Source: Platerodrilus igneus
Taxonomy: Eukaryota > Arthropoda > Insecta > Coleoptera > Lycidae
NCBI GenBank assembly: GCA_036346225.1
Contig: JARFIW010000899.1
Span: 2,790,001-2,854,000, forward strand
Length of the DNA: 64,000 nucleotides
Direction of reading: 5' to 3'
In this document: one piece after another, positions 43,769-56,509 of the stretch
Numbering within the stretch: the stretch's first letter is position 1
Layout: each line of letters opens with the position of its first letter
The notes under the pieces: generated by a model
What the model saw: the letters and a program-made list of their open reading frames with translations, nothing else
The model's database searches: none
What the model was told of the DNA's origin: nothing
Program-made: the position numbers and the translations under genes

Positions 43769-46330
43769 GTGGTCCTGTACGCCCTCGCCGCCTTCACCGC
43801 GGAAATGCGTTGAACGCTCGTCAATTGACGCATCTTTCGGACTTTGCAACCTTCCGCCCATATAGATGCTGCGTACAGCATTGCCGGCTCTATCGCTCCG
43901 GCATAGACCGTCCTCAGCGATTCGCCTCTGAAACCCCAGTTTATTTTCGCCGCCGCCATCATTTTATTTGATAATTCGCCGCACTTGCTTTTTACGTATT
44001 GTACGTGCGCTTTCCAATTTAATTTATTGTCTATTTTGACACCGAGGTACGTGATGGCGTCTTTGAACGGAATTTTCTCTCCTCCTAGCTCTAGCCTAGG
44101 GGGTCGCTGTCCTGGTTTCGTCCCGAAATATAGTGCTTCCGATTTTGACGTATTGAATTTCAATTTTACCTCCCGCGACCATTCGTGCAATTTATTTAGT
44201 GTCTCGTTTGGTTTTGTTCGCATGTCCATTAATAATCGCGATCTGATAATTAAAAGCGTGTCATTCGCAAACCCAACGATTGAGCATCCAGCGGGCAACT
44301 TGACCCTAAAGATGCTCTTATATAACAACTTCCAAAAAGTGGGACCAGAGCATGACCCCTGCGGGCACCCCTTTTCCACCTCGCGCGACAAAACTTCACC
44401 CGGAATTTCAACCTGTGCCAGTCGCCCCGAGAAATAGCTCTTGACTAACGACATCAAGTTCCGCGGACAACTCCTACGATCTAACTCGCAAACGATTAAT
44501 GATCACCAGGCAGCATCAAATGCTCCTGAAATGTCCAAAGCAACAACAACACAGTACTCTTTAGCATCTTTCGCCTGTTTAATTACCCCGACAACGAACT
44601 CTAGTGCGTCCATAGTCGACTTTCCCTCCATAAAACCGAACTGTCGGTTATTAAAACCACCACTGTCTCGCACTAAGTGCTCAACTCGCGTAGTCATAAC
44701 GCGATCCAAAGCTTTCCCCAGCACCGGTAGAAAACTAATTGGACGATAGCTGCCCGGGTCTGACGCATCCGCCTTTTTAAGTTTAGGGATAAATTTCACG
44801 TTCTAGACTTTCCAGCAACGCGGAAATACGCCCTTCTAAACAAAGACTAAACAACCCGACAAAGACACACGGGGCTAACAGGCACGCCTTCAGAGCTGCA
44901 TCCGAAGTGATTCCGTCATGCTCCGGTGTCTTCTTAGGGTTCATCCTCCTAAGAGCCCTTACGACCTCGTGAACTAAGATTACCTTATCGGCACTTGTTC
45001 CTTGCGCCTCAATAGCTTCCCGACGTACTAAATCGTGCGACCCCTCATCCTCCTCGGGATTATCTTAGGGAAAAAATTTCTCTAATAAATACTCCGCCGT
45101 GGTTTTAAAATCTTCAGTATATTCGCCATTTGTTTTCTTTATATTATCGAGCGCTATTTTCTGTTGTTTACCCCTTATTACGCGGTATGCGGTACCCCAA
45201 GGTTTCTTCTCGGAATTTCGCGTGCAGAATTCTTTAAATTTATTTGTTCGCGTTTCTTCTATTAATATTTTATATTCGCGGTTACTTTGATTATATTCGA
45301 ATCTCCGTTGTTTTCTTATTTCTCTCGAGACGCGTTGAAAGCGACGCCTTAGGTTACGCGTTTCTGCCCGCTTAGTGGTTAGTTCGCGAGTCCACCAGGG
45401 TACGCTGTCTTTAAATGTTTTCTTTTGCGGCATGGAGTACGACGACGCGTCTACCACAGTGTTGTTTATTTTTTTCGCGAGTGTTTCTATTTCGTCTGCC
45501 CCTTGGCAGTTTAATAGCTCGTTTTCGAGCGCAGGAATGCTTTCGCCAAATCTTTCTTTAAACCGCTCCCAATTTGCTTTTTTATTACAGAACCGCGTAA
45601 AGATAGTTAGTTGCTCGTTTGTTTTTTTCTCGTCATCGATATCCCACGTAATTAATTTATGGTCAGAGAGCGTTATCTCGTCCGACCTAAGTTCCCAATT
45701 ATAAATTATTTCTAGCATCTCGTGCGAGGCTGCAGTAATATCTATAAAACTGCTGCCTCTATGCCCCTCAAACGTAGGTGAATCATGAGTGTTTATCACA
45801 CTAAGATCCCACTCCGTAAAAAGATCAGCAACCTGCGAGCTCCTATCGTCTTCGATAGGGCTACCCCATAACGGCGACTTAGCATTAAAGTCTCCCCCAA
45901 TTATTAGTTTTTTATTCCTTCCAATTTTGCGAAAATTGCCTTCGATTTGATTTATTAAGTTCTCGGTTTGAGGATTTTCCCGTCGGGAGTCGTTCTGGAG
46001 GAAAGTACACGCTTATCATGTAGAACGTGTTTGTCCCGGTTTTTATTTCCGCGGTGGTTATAAACTCATTAGACAAATTATTTAATAAAATACCGGCACA
46101 CGTCCCATTATTTATTATTATTCCGCTGCGCGGTCGTTTGCTATTCGCATTTAACACGGTAACCCTCCTCCCAAAACCTGTTATTTTGTGACTATACAGG
46201 TGCGGTTGCTGTATGAACCCGATGTCAATTTCATTTTCTTTTATTATTTTGACGAAATTATTGGTGGCCCCTTTACACTTGCCTAAATTAATCTGTGCGT
46301 ATTTGATTTTCTAGCTCCTCAAAACATCAT
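43769..46330 (-). pseudogene. LINE ORF2 N-terminal half: endonuclease and RT
   Basis: From right to left on the minus strand, the endonuclease runs about 46310-45660 (YAQINLGKCKGA, SGIIINNGTCAG, NTFYMISVYFPPE, then LSDHKLITWDID). A linker with KKPWGTAYRVIRGK follows, then RT pieces SYRPISFLPVLGKALDR, FGFMEGKSTMDALEFV, VVALDISGAFDAAW, GCPQGSCSGPTFWKLL and VGFANDTLLII, and the thumb end RISAVKAARAYRTT. The catalytic box reads FAND instead of FADD, so a metal-binding Asp is lost. Frame breaks occur near 44460-44500, 44800-45065 and 45900. By family it nicks target DNA and primes reverse transcription from it. The copy is inactive. Confidence 0.85.
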
Positions 46331-46338
46331 CTAATGGC

Positions 46339-47717
46339 CTAGGATCCATAGTCGATATTCCTGGTGATGACTGCCTTCAACCGCTGCATCGTGGGGCACT
46401 GGCTGGACTTCGCATCATGACGAGTGTCGACCCTAACACTACCAACCCTGTCGTTCGACCTTGCACAGACAACACAACAAGAAACTGCCCGCCTACAGCT
46501 TTTGAACTCATGTCCCACTTCGGCGCAGTTACCGCAAAACTGCACCCGCTCCTTACACTCTGTGGACCTGTGGCCAAACTCGTAGCAATGGAAGCACTGG
46601 ATTATTGAGAAATGATCACAAGCCCAAACCTTACGCCAACCCAAACAAACTGTCTCCGACAAAAAACACCTCCTAGTCGCCAGAGAAACCTCAAAAACGA
46701 CGCTGGCCAACGAATCTCTGGCTCCCCTGCCACCAAACCGGAACTTCTCCTTCACCTCCTCCTCGAACCTAATCCCCCTGAAGCGGGGGTTCTGAACAAT
46801 CAACTTCTGCAGGAGTTCTTCTTGCTTCCTCTTCTCTCTACCCCAGGGAGCACGATGCGCGGCCTCTTCTTTTTGATGGTTCTTGCTGTAAGACCCTGAC
46901 AAACCCCACCTACCGTCGACTGCAAACGCCTGGCGTCCTCCTTACAAGCACACTCAACAACAACGCCATCCCTACGCGTCCGACGAGCTCCGACAACAAA
47001 AAACCCATCCTTGGCCGGGTCAACCTTCCTCTTCAACGTCACCATGACGTCGTCCTTCACCCTTGGGTTGGCGTCGACACAAACTGCGACCGTCGACGCT
47101 GCCTTCCTAACCACTGCTCCAGCATAGGACATCATACCCCTTGGTCCCCCCCGTCTTACAACAACCTGCTCAGTGCGCGCCGCTGCCACCTCCGCCACAG
47201 CCTCCTTCACTTGGCCACGCACCATCCTGAGACCCCTAACCATCCCTAATAGCTGATTCGCAACGTCTTGGAATTTGTTCGCGGCGCTGCGAATTACCTT
47301 TCTGTCGTCTACGGTGATGGTCGCCGAAGTGGCAGGGACCCGCTTATGTATAAAGCCGTGCGCCCTTCTCGCACGGAACATCAAGAGATCCAGCTCGTTT
47401 AGGTCGCTAGCAGCAACACCTCCGTTGCTGCCAGTCAACCCACGACGCTGTCCTCTCGACGTTGCGGGCGATTCAGGCTTGGCTCCACACACAAGGGGCG
47501 CCGGCCCCTCCGACTCCAGCACCGCAGACCCAGACTCCCTCTGCGAGGCAACTACCTCCCCGTCGGACTGCAACACCAACCTCTCTACCGTAACCACGAG
47601 CTCCTTCTCTCCGACCTTCTCAACTGACCCAGCCTCCGACTGCTCACCCCTGACCGACTCCGACCGACAACCCCTCTTCTTCTTCGGCAACAACTCCTCA
47701 TCTCGGTGGACAACCAT
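46339..47717 (-). pseudogene. LINE ORF1 with three zinc knuckles, frameshifted
   Basis: The frame starts at ATG 47717 (minus). Its first 300 residues are basic and Ala/Val-rich, with a likely coiled or RNA-binding part (VIRSAANKFQDVANQLLGMV, DDVMVTLKRKVDPAKDGFFV). It shifts frame in the region 46800-46900 and continues with RFRGIRFEEEVKEKFRF and DSLASVVFEVSLATRR, then knuckles CFHCYEFGHRSTEC, CGNCAEVGHEFKSC and a third CVVC...H...C type, ending at 46339. This is the usual gag-like ORF1 of R1/I-clade LINEs, which coats the element RNA. Only the frameshift separates it from being whole. ORF2 follows immediately downstream. Confidence 0.85.
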
Positions 47718-47760
47718 GCTAAAAAGATCAAATAGCAAAACAACAAAGTCAAACTAATCC

Positions 47761-50713
47761 CAGATCAAAATGCCCTGGAGACGCTAAATAAACTCAAAGC
47801 TAAGATGTATAGCTAAACAGCAAAACAACAACAAGTACAGAATAAAAATGCTGCTCCAATAAAAGACGGACATTTCAAATGACCCTTACACTTCTCTGTA
47901 TTTATTTATTTATTCAAGTTTTTAAAAACCACCAAATGAAATTTCAAATTTATCAAAACTAAAATAAACGCTAACGTCAAAATAACAAGGAGGACGAAAA
48001 GATAGCAAGCCCAATAATTATACGCAATTAAAAATCTACTATAACAAAACTGTATTTATTTATTTAAAATTCAAACTAGCTAATGACCTCAAAAACAAAT
48101 TTATATAATACTAGACTATAAATTTAAAAAACAAACTAATTAAAACAGGCGTTATTGGAATGGGGTACCGGAAGCACTTACCGCTTGTTTACTCGGTGTT
48201 TACTCGACCTTCAAGTGTTACACCCCTAATTATATCCAAAGATCGACTTTAAGGAATTTTAAAGTACACGTGTACTTAAAAATTGGAATATTTATATTAA
48301 ATTATTTTAAAATTTACGGTTTTTAGTTATTTGTTTGATTCAAAAAAGGCCTAGATTTTGGTTTTTAAATTGTTATTTTATTACACGCACTTTATATAAT
48401 TTTCCCAAATTTATTTGCTGGTTTTACGCTGTTTTAGCCCGGTTTACTGGGTTTTTTCAATAAATTTATTAGAACGCTTTTTTAAATTATTTTGAATTTA
48501 TTTTTGGTTATTTGTTTAGTAGATTTTTGATTTATTAGCCCGAAATTTAAGTTGGTTTATTTTAAAACGTGGATTTTAGTTAAATTTTAAGTTAAAACAC
48601 CATTTATTTGGTTTAAATTTTTGTTTTTGGTTTTTATTACTGCACTATGTATTAAAATTAACGTGACACAATAACAAAAGTATAATACACTAAATATAAA
48701 CGCTTAAAATATAATAAATCCTACATAAAAACTTACATGTAGCCTTGTAGTCAGGAGCTCTGCAAAACACGTCCGCTCACTTCAAGCGCTTACTAGCAAG
48801 TTTAAAGGTTAATACAGAGTCTTTCGTTTCTGTTATTTGCCTGTTTTCAACATATGGTTAAAGAAAGCCCCAGTTTTACTGGATATAATCAACTATATGT
48901 GAGTTATTTCATACCATGCTCACAGGTATGTCTTTCGCCTTTTGCCAACATAAAAAGAATTGTTAGTTCCATTTGTATCTTTATATCATATCTATTATTT
49001 AATCTAAAAATTACAAATAAGTAAAGAAATCTTACTAAAAATTATGCTTTTACTAATTGTTAGTTCTTGTTTGATAAAGTAATCAAATTGTATATTTATA
49101 TCTTAACTATAATTTTATCTAACAATCACAAATAAGTAAGTGATATTACTAAAAATTATGTTTTTATTTAATTTAAATTATGACATGTAAAAGCAAGAGC
49201 TTCATAAAATTCCTATTTATTTTTTTTTACCATAATAACAAGTTTTACCACTCTAATCATATTGTGTTTCTTTTCCTTAAGAACGACTTCACGATTTTAG
49301 CCTGGAGCCGAATGTTTATTAATATTTCGAATAACTTAAATACTACAAAGTATTAAATTTTTAGTTTCACAAACCTTACTTCTATTTATACGCAAACATA
49401 TAAATGTCAACATTTACAAATTAAAAACATTAATTTTGAATATAGCAAAGGTATTATTCAAGTTTATAGAGTTTTATTTGGTATTATATTATATATATTT
49501 TTTCTTTCGGTTGTCTTTATATCGACTGCCTTTTAATTACTTTATAAACCCTAATGATTTAAGTCTCATGTATTCTCTGCAGCCACCAACGGTCGACGCT
49601 TAGCCCCGCCAAAGTGTTTACAAAATACTTTGTACCCCGACTTAGTCCCACGTAAATAAGTCAGCCACAATATGTATAGATATTGGTGTGAAGGAAAAAG
49701 GTAAAACCGGTACTTTTTCTTTTTATAGACCTATAACCTGTTCCTTAGAAAGTAAGTTTCTAATAAACATTCCTAAAAAATTTCTATGTGCCTGGGTTAT
49801 TTTAGATGATACTAGTATGTACATGTGGAAAATAGACACACTCTACAAATAGGAACACCTAACACCTTCACTACGCGGCAATATATCGCAGTGCATATTA
49901 TTTTTTACTAAATGAAATTTGTAAATGTATTATTTCGTTCCTAATAAAACAACCTATCGAAAAAGAATTTGGTAGTTCCTGGTATTTGAATAGGATTTGT
50001 TAAGAAAGAATAGGTTTGTTCTTATTAAGACGTCACTTCGTTTATTTATTATTGTTTTGTATTGTAACGACTTTATTACTATTTTGCATGTTATCAGAAA
50101 TATTATTAAGCAAGCAAGATTCGGATCAAAAGGCCCTTTCTTTCATCTAACTCGCCAAGAAAAATATAAAAACAAAAATTATAGTAAAAATACAAAAAAA
50201 ATTTAATAATAAATACTAAAACAACAAATATTTGTACTGAACTTAATTAGTTTAACATAAACCTAATTACTTGCATAACACACATACACACACGCACATA
50301 CATAGCGTTTGTTTACATTACGACCAGATTTCACTATAATACTCTGAGTCAAGTTCAGATTGAAATAGGTGCATCTTATTGTATTTAGATTTTCCAGTGC
50401 AGTGGCACACCACATTATTTTTTACAACTACATAATTGTAAAAATTACTTTCTTTTTCACAATTGTGTTCAATCTAACTCACTTTATATTCGAATTACCA
50501 TTTCTTGGATTTGAATTGAATGCAGTTCATTTTCATTTCGCTAATTATTATATGATCACGGTTCTGGGAATTAAGTTCAATTAAACTAATTTCAATTTTC
50601 TATTACATTTTCATACTTCAAGTTATTTATTGAACCTAATTAATTGCTTTACACATATATTATTTCTTGATTTATTTTCTTCAAATTTGCTTTCTAATAT
50701 CAAGTGCAACAAA
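47761..50713. other. Unassigned AT-rich DNA
   Basis: No gene is recognised. It contains short TATTT-type runs near 47895 and 48050, and a GC-richer block at 49575-49670 that might be part of the LTR of the BEL/Pao element to the right, but no termini were found. Confidence 0.35.
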
Positions 50714-53300
50714 ATGCCGCTTGACGCAAGTCAAAAATTGGAGAAAAAAGGTGAACTTATGCTTCACGAATTACCGAGGTGTACCGCTTAACCGCTAAAG
50801 CATAGGGAGAACCAGAGTTTCTTGAAAAATTTAAGGTACCTTACAGGAACTTACAATCTAATTACGACAAATTCGATGACGTGAATAACGAAATCGTCAT
50901 GTTGGCAGCTGATGACAAAGAATTCATCCAGCAAGATACCGTTCGTAAAGAAACCAATAATTTTTATAACGATACTAAGCTCATTTATAGCAAGCTTAAT
51001 AAATCTGGTACCGGTACAACCACTACTAATCTAATCCTTCAATAAATGTTGAAGCTGGGTTAAAATTTTCAAAAAATATTCTTAGCACCTTAAAGGGGAC
51101 CAAATTCTTTGGCCTATGTCTTTTATATAAAAATCTAATAAATAAAAATTCTAAGTTATCCGACGTAGAAAAAAAGTTAGCCAAGAGGGAGTCGAGCTCG
51201 CACTATTAGGGTTCCGTACCAATACTACAGTGAGCAATCAATAAACCAAATTAAGCTGTTTTTATTTTTTATGTATATTTAAATCTTATCCAAATTCGAT
51301 TGTGATAACTGAAAAATGAATATATTGTCCCACATTGTACTGGTACATTAGTAAATACGTTGTCTATTAGTGTTTAAAAATTTTTTTCCAAGCAACTTTT
51401 ACACTGCCATAAAACCTACAGTTTTCTAATAATCTATGACTCTCTAGCTATTATCCCTATTAAAATCAAAATTTTAGCTTTGGAAATGTAGGAGAACTTG
51501 GGGGACGGTCATTTTTGGCACATTTTGTGCTATATCATGAAGACTACTAGACCGAAAATTATAAAAAAAAAATTTTTAGAAGTTTTTTAGAATTCTTTTT
51601 CAAATGATACCTTACACGATATATTTATTAAAACTTTTTTGACCGAATTAATCCCCGCCATACTAATCTAAAAATATTTTTTTCTATTTTCTGACTATCG
51701 ATAAATGTGCGCGCCATAAAGACCTAGTATTGCGCCAAATTTCAAATTACTATGTTACATAGTTTTCGAGAAAACCTCTGTGACAGTTGGGCAGGCGGAC
51801 ACGAGAGTGACCTTATAAAGGTTCCGTTATACCTTATAAGGTACGGAACCCTAAAAATGCTATACCTTTTTTCCAGTTTGGATGACAAACTTTTAAAGTT
51901 GCCAAGTGGTATTCAAATTTCTGGCGTTAACTACTTAACCGCTTACAATAAATTAATTAACCGTTATGAGAATAAACTGCTTTTGGCACTAAAAACAGAT
52001 ACTGCTAAAAATTTACTGTGTCTTTTAAATACGTTTTCACAATCTTTAGCAATTTTGAACGCACTAGGATTTGATAGAAAACTATGGGATTTTATCCTTT
52101 TTCATATACTTTTGGAAAAGTTAGATATTAGTACCAGAACGAAGTTTTAAACTATACAGTAATGATGAAATTCTAACATATCAAAATTTATACCAATTTT
52201 TGGAGAATCAATGCAAGGCGTTTGAATTTATTCGGCATTTAACAATTACGAAGCCTAAATCCGTTTTTATTAATTCTAACACAAAAAATAATCTGGATAG
52301 TTACAATCTGCCTTCATTTTCGCATTGTAATAGCGTACCCATTACATCTACAGATTCTAATTTAAAATGTTATTTGTGTCAAGAAGTACATGTGCTTCAA
52401 AATGCCACAAATTTTCTGGAAAAATCTCCAAATGACAGAAACGCATATGTTAAACAAAACAATTTATGCGCCAATTACCTACATCATTCTCACAGTGTAC
52501 AACGTTGCAACTCGCTATATCGTTGTCGCACTTGTCATTTCAAACATCATTCCACCTTACATATTATAAAGGTTACCAATTCAACTTTAATTTCAAAAAT
52601 GTGTCAGATACGAACATTATTCCTAGTAATCATGTCATTCTTCTGCTTCTACCATTGTGCAATCGACGACTGCGGAAAATACTATTAATTTAAATTGTCT
52701 GAGTATGGTACTTTTAGCTACGTCAGTCATCGGTATTCATGATGGTGGGGATAACTTTCAGGAAATTTGCATTTTAATCGATTCTGTAAGTCAATCTAAC
52801 TTTATAAGCGGAAGCTGTCTTCATTGTTTAGGTTTAACTAGACGTCAGTTTTCCACTTCTATTTTAGGGTTGAACCAAATGTCTTCAGTTTCGTCAAAAG
52901 GAATTACTAATTGCGTTATAAAGTCTCACAATCTATCAGAACCAATGTTTTCTTTCGATGCAATTGTGGTTCAAAGTGTTTGCTCCGACATGCCCTCGTT
53001 TGATTTACAAACTAGGGTCATGTTAAACTTGCCGATGACAAATATGTCTTGTTGAGTCCTATTGATTTACTTGTGGGAGCTGAAATCTTCAGTCAGATTC
53101 TCTTAAATGGTCAAATTTTTGGTCATGTCGGAGCTTTTTAAACAGTTTTTGGTTGGGTTTTAATAGGCAAAGTCAATAGTCAATGTGTTAGATCACAAAC
53201 CAATAGCTTTCTTTCTAATTCTAAAGTCCCCCTTGAAACAATTATCCCAAAATTCTGGGATGTCGAACAATCACCTTCCAAAACGTTTCTTTCTCTTGAA
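50714..53300 (+). pseudogene. BEL/Pao gag-protease, split by a MITE
   Basis: ATG 50714 has an ACAAA context. A short frame (MPLDASQKLEKKG) breaks, then reads FLEKFKVPYRNLQSNYDKFD and KETNNFYNDTKLIYSKL up to about 51010. After the MITE (51208-51852) the DUF1759-like part continues: LLKLPSGIQISGVNYL, AYNKLINRYENKLLLAL and NALGFDRKLWDFILF. Zinc knuckles CYLCQEVH, CANYLHHSHSVQRC and CRTCHFKHHSTLH follow, then the aspartic protease region VIGIHDGGDNFQEICILIDS, where the usual DSG triad reads DSV, and DLLVGAEIFSQILLNG. The order gag, CCHC/HH knuckles, protease is diagnostic for BEL/Pao. The catalytic-site change, stops and frameshifts show it is dead. Confidence 0.85.
51208..51852 (+). mobile_element. 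MITE with GGGTTCCGTA inverted ends, copy 2
   Basis: TA-GGGTTCCGTACC opens it and GGTACGGAACCC-TA closes it. It is homologous to 15813-16329 in reverse. Near its right end it has an extra 120 bases including CAGTTGGGCAGGCGGACACG and a subterminal hairpin (GGTTCCGTTATACCTTATAAGGTACGGAACC in pieces at 51823-51850). It lies inside the BEL gag. No coding. Confidence 0.85.
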
Positions 53301-55098
53301 GAAATAAAATAATGAAAGAAAAACATATTAAAAGTAAAAAAAACAAGCCGGAGAAAATACATAACAATAAAAGGCAAAACGATCTCTACAAAAATTATGA
53401 AGCCTCCTTGCCAATGTAAAAAAAAAATGCTTCAACCATATTAAACATGACGACCGGATATCGATTTTTTAGAATTTTTGGAGAGAGGAAAATACGAACG
53501 ATTTCAAGAGAATGTTTGTAGTCTCAAACGTCCAATTTGATGTAGCAAGAAGGAAAACAAACCGAGAAAATTTCCATCGAAATTAGACCATTAATTATTT
53601 TTTTGAAGTTAGTGGCAGGAGGCTTCAAGTGTGCAAAACGTTTTTCTTCAATACTCTTAGTATCTCTGAAATGTACGTGAAAACTGCCTTAGCGAAGAAG
53701 GGTACTGGTGAGCTTGTTTCTCCTGATTATCGGGGAAAGAAGGTACCACCAAATAAAATTGACGAGTATAGGAAAATATAAGATTTCATATAAAATCGTT
53801 TCCGGCTTTCGAAAGCCACTACAGTCGCTAACGATCGGCAAAACAGTATTTGGGAAGCCACCTGAATATTTCGAAGATGTATGACCTGTACTTGGCAAAG
53901 AAGAATGCAAAGTAGGAAAACAAGTAGCGAAGGACTGGCTTTATCATGAAATTTTCAATATTGAATTTAATTTGGGATTCAAGAACCTACCAACGACACA
54001 TGCGACGATTGTGATGCGTTTGTTAATAAGCTGAAAAATCAGTCCCAATCTGAGGAAGTAAAGAGAGATATTCAAAAAGAGTACGACGATCATTTAGAAG
54101 AAGCTAGTGTGAGATATAAACAAAAGAAGGCTGATAAGGAACGTTCAGAACTTCCTGGGTCCAAGGAAAAAGTGATTATGTTTGACCTACAAAAGTGCCT
54201 CCCCACTCCTAACCTCACAAACTCCAGCCCATTATACCTGCGGAAACTGTAGACGTACAACCTCACAATTCTGGACGTCGCAGAAAATAAAGCATATTGT
54301 GCAATGTGGGATGAAAAGGTAGCAGATTGTGGGTCTCAAAAAGTGTCATCCTGTTTGCTAATGTGGGCTATTAAAAATATTTTTGACGGTGACACATAAG
54401 AGTTGACCATATGAATTGATAATTATGGAGGTCATAATCGCAATTTTCCGATGGTGGTATCGTATTTTTGGATTTTTAAATGTGTGCCCCAACTGAAACT
54501 TATTAATCATAAGTTTTTACTTAAAGGCCATACCCATATAGAAGTGGATGGAGTTCATTCAGTGACTGAGAGGGCAAAGATGAAAATTGCCCAGGTGATA
54601 ATAATTGCTGTTCCATGGGAATGGCAACAATTTGTTAGGCAATGCCGATTTAAAGATTTGGTCGAAGTATATAACATAAAAATAAATGATTTCAAAAATT
54701 TCACAAGTTTGTTCAAAGGATCGGCATCACCACTTGTGAAACGGTCATTTAATGTTAACAACGAAAAGTTTTTAATTAGCCACGTCGTTCACTTCAAGGT
54801 TTCTGCTGCAGCCCTTGGCTCATTGTTTTACACTTCGTTTTTCAGTGAAGATTTTTGTGAAATTGATTTTAAAAAAAGAACAAGGGGGGCAATGTGAACA
54901 CGAGAACTTCCTCTTATAAGAAATGAGATTAAGTCTATTGCTTCGGAAAAGTATGCTGATATTCAGAAGTTGCTGAAGTGGATACCTTTCTGTTTTCACT
55001 CGTTTTACCAAAACATTCCCAAAAAGAAGACAGAAGCGCGGGAGAAAGAAATTAGGAGTGAAGACTCGCAGGAAGACATTATTTCATCAGAAAACTGA
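53301..55098 (+). pseudogene. Transposase-like protein, family not named
   Basis: Plus-strand pieces in order are RKYITIKGKTI, PPCQCKKK, CFNHIKHDDRISIFLEFLE, SFPAFESHYSR, NISKMYDLYLAKKNAK, FNIEFNLGF, VIMFDLQKCLPTPNLTNSS, TYNLTILDVAENKAYCAMWD, SSCLLMWAIKN, NYGGHNRNF, LINHKFLLKGHTHIEVDGVH and a long open stretch (54451-54897) with VEVYNIKINDFKNF, then KLLKWIPFCFHSFYQNIP. I remember this motif series (SFPA..SHYSR, CLPTP, DNCGGQNRN, HKFL..GHTH) from repeated proteins in many arthropod genomes that look like DDE/RNase H-fold transposases. Their formal family I cannot name. Here it is broken by a dozen frame changes and stops, and it interrupts the BEL/Pao element. Confidence 0.6.
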
Positions 55099-55839
55099 AC
55101 CATTTCATTATTTCACCAAGCGGATTATCTATGTTTGATAGACATTGTTCATTATTCATTAATTCAAATCATTTGGTGTAATTCTTATTTTCTCATAAGA
55201 ACAGTATTTTAAACCTTTTTTGTGGTTCTTTTTAAAAGCAATTAACTGTATAAGCTGATGTGTTTTTTACTTTAAAATGTAATTTATGTGATTTGAAGCC
55301 GAAGCAATAACATGTAATGCAGTCTTCAAACTTTTTGCTTTTTTTATAAACTACTTTTTTATACGTTTTTTCATTATATATTTTATGTAATTCAGAATTT
55401 ACTAGAAGTTTTTTTCATATACTTTAGTTAAGATTCTTTCGTTTACACGACAAGGAAAGTATAACATATGTTAGTTAATTTAATTCTCAAGAAGCCACTT
55501 ATCAAGTAACTAGATTATTTCTAAGATCTTCGATGACAACAACAAAAAAACGGCTGTAATGGGAAAAAATGTTGTTCTTGCATATAATCTATGTCGTAAA
55601 TGATATCTTTAAAAATTTACGAAACTACTTCTTCTGAGGTCAACTGACGTAAATACTCCCCCTTCCCTCAAAAATGTACTAAAAATTAAAAATGGGTACA
55701 CCTTTTCATTGAAGTTCAAATTAATAATAAGAAAAAGTTCATTTTAGTTGAGTAATGAGATCTTCACACGTTGAAAGAAGCAAAATGTTGCTACCTGATG
55801 CTTCTTTTTGCTGTCCTGTAAAATCTGCAATATGTCCAT
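55099..55839. other. Unassigned AT-rich DNA
   Basis: This lies between the transposase-like remnant and the BEL pol fragment. It is probably the 3' part of the inserted element, with no motif or inverted terminus recognised. Confidence 0.3.
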
Positions 55840-56310
55840 TACGATAGACCTTTTACCAAACGTACTATTCTTTCCGGCATAAGGAGAATTTTTGATCCAT
55901 TAGGGTTTTTGTGCCCAATCCTTCTTCCTGCAAAATATATTATTCAACTTCTCTAGGCTTCAAAAATAGGTTGGGACGATACTCCTGAACCGAAAATCAT
56001 GGATTTGTGGGGTCAACTCAAAGCTTAACTTTCAGAACTTACTAGCATCAACCTTCCTCGTCGTGTTTTATTAGATAATTTTCAAAGATGCGAACTACAT
56101 GGTTTCTGCGACGCCTTAACGATTGGTTACGGCGCAGTGGTTTATTTTCAAGTTGAAACTATCAACAATATTTCTGTTTTTCTGGTATGTGCCAAAGGGA
56201 AAGTGGCACCACTAAAAGATATTCGTATAACTTACACCTACAATAAATCAATAAGAAATTTATTTACTCGACTTAAAGATAGTACTGACAAATTTCTGTT
56301 TGAAATGACA
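55840..56310 (+). pseudogene. BEL/Pao pol fragment: RT thumb to RNase H
   Basis: The frame reads [72 protein letters not shown] and VFLVCAKGKVAPLKDIR. In BEL/Pao pol the series [29 protein letters not shown].+VAPLK marks the end of RT and the RNase H domain. It is on the same strand as the gag-protease at 50714-53300 and probably belongs to that element, the RT core having been lost around the inserted transposase-like gene. The catalytic SDA reads CDA. In-frame stops occur near 55951 and 56026. Confidence 0.8.
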
Positions 56311-56509
56311 ATGTGATCTATTGTGGATGATGAATGAGGTAACTGATGGCTAGGCTCAAGTGGTAATAAGCAAAGATTACATGAATTTATCATAGTATGA
56401 AACGTACGAATATTCAAAATATCTGTAAGTACGTTAATGTTTCAATCATTCAATATATCCTCATTGATTGTTGCTCATAATGAGAATTATTACTAGTGTA
56501 CTAAATACA
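56311..56509. other. Junction of two BEL/Pao remnants
   Basis: Short AT-rich DNA lies between opposite-strand BEL/Pao fragments. No feature was recognised. Confidence 0.3.

Larger units (their letters stand above)
40915..47760 (-). mobile_element. I/R1-type LINE, minus strand, interrupted
   Basis: Reading right to left: ORF1 with three zinc knuckles (47717-46339), then ORF2 with endonuclease, RT, RNase H and a final zinc finger (46330-40949). A 1.72-kb insertion (42048-43768) splits ORF2 between RT and RNase H. GC content is higher than the flanks. The presence of RNase H with a GFADD-type RT box and a CCHC ORF1 suggests the I/R1 group. Frame breaks in both ORFs show the copy is dead. Confidence 0.8.

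Noticed and set aside
46377..47757. Plus-strand open frames opposite LINE ORF1
   Set aside because: They are antisense shadows of the high-GC minus-strand coding sequence.
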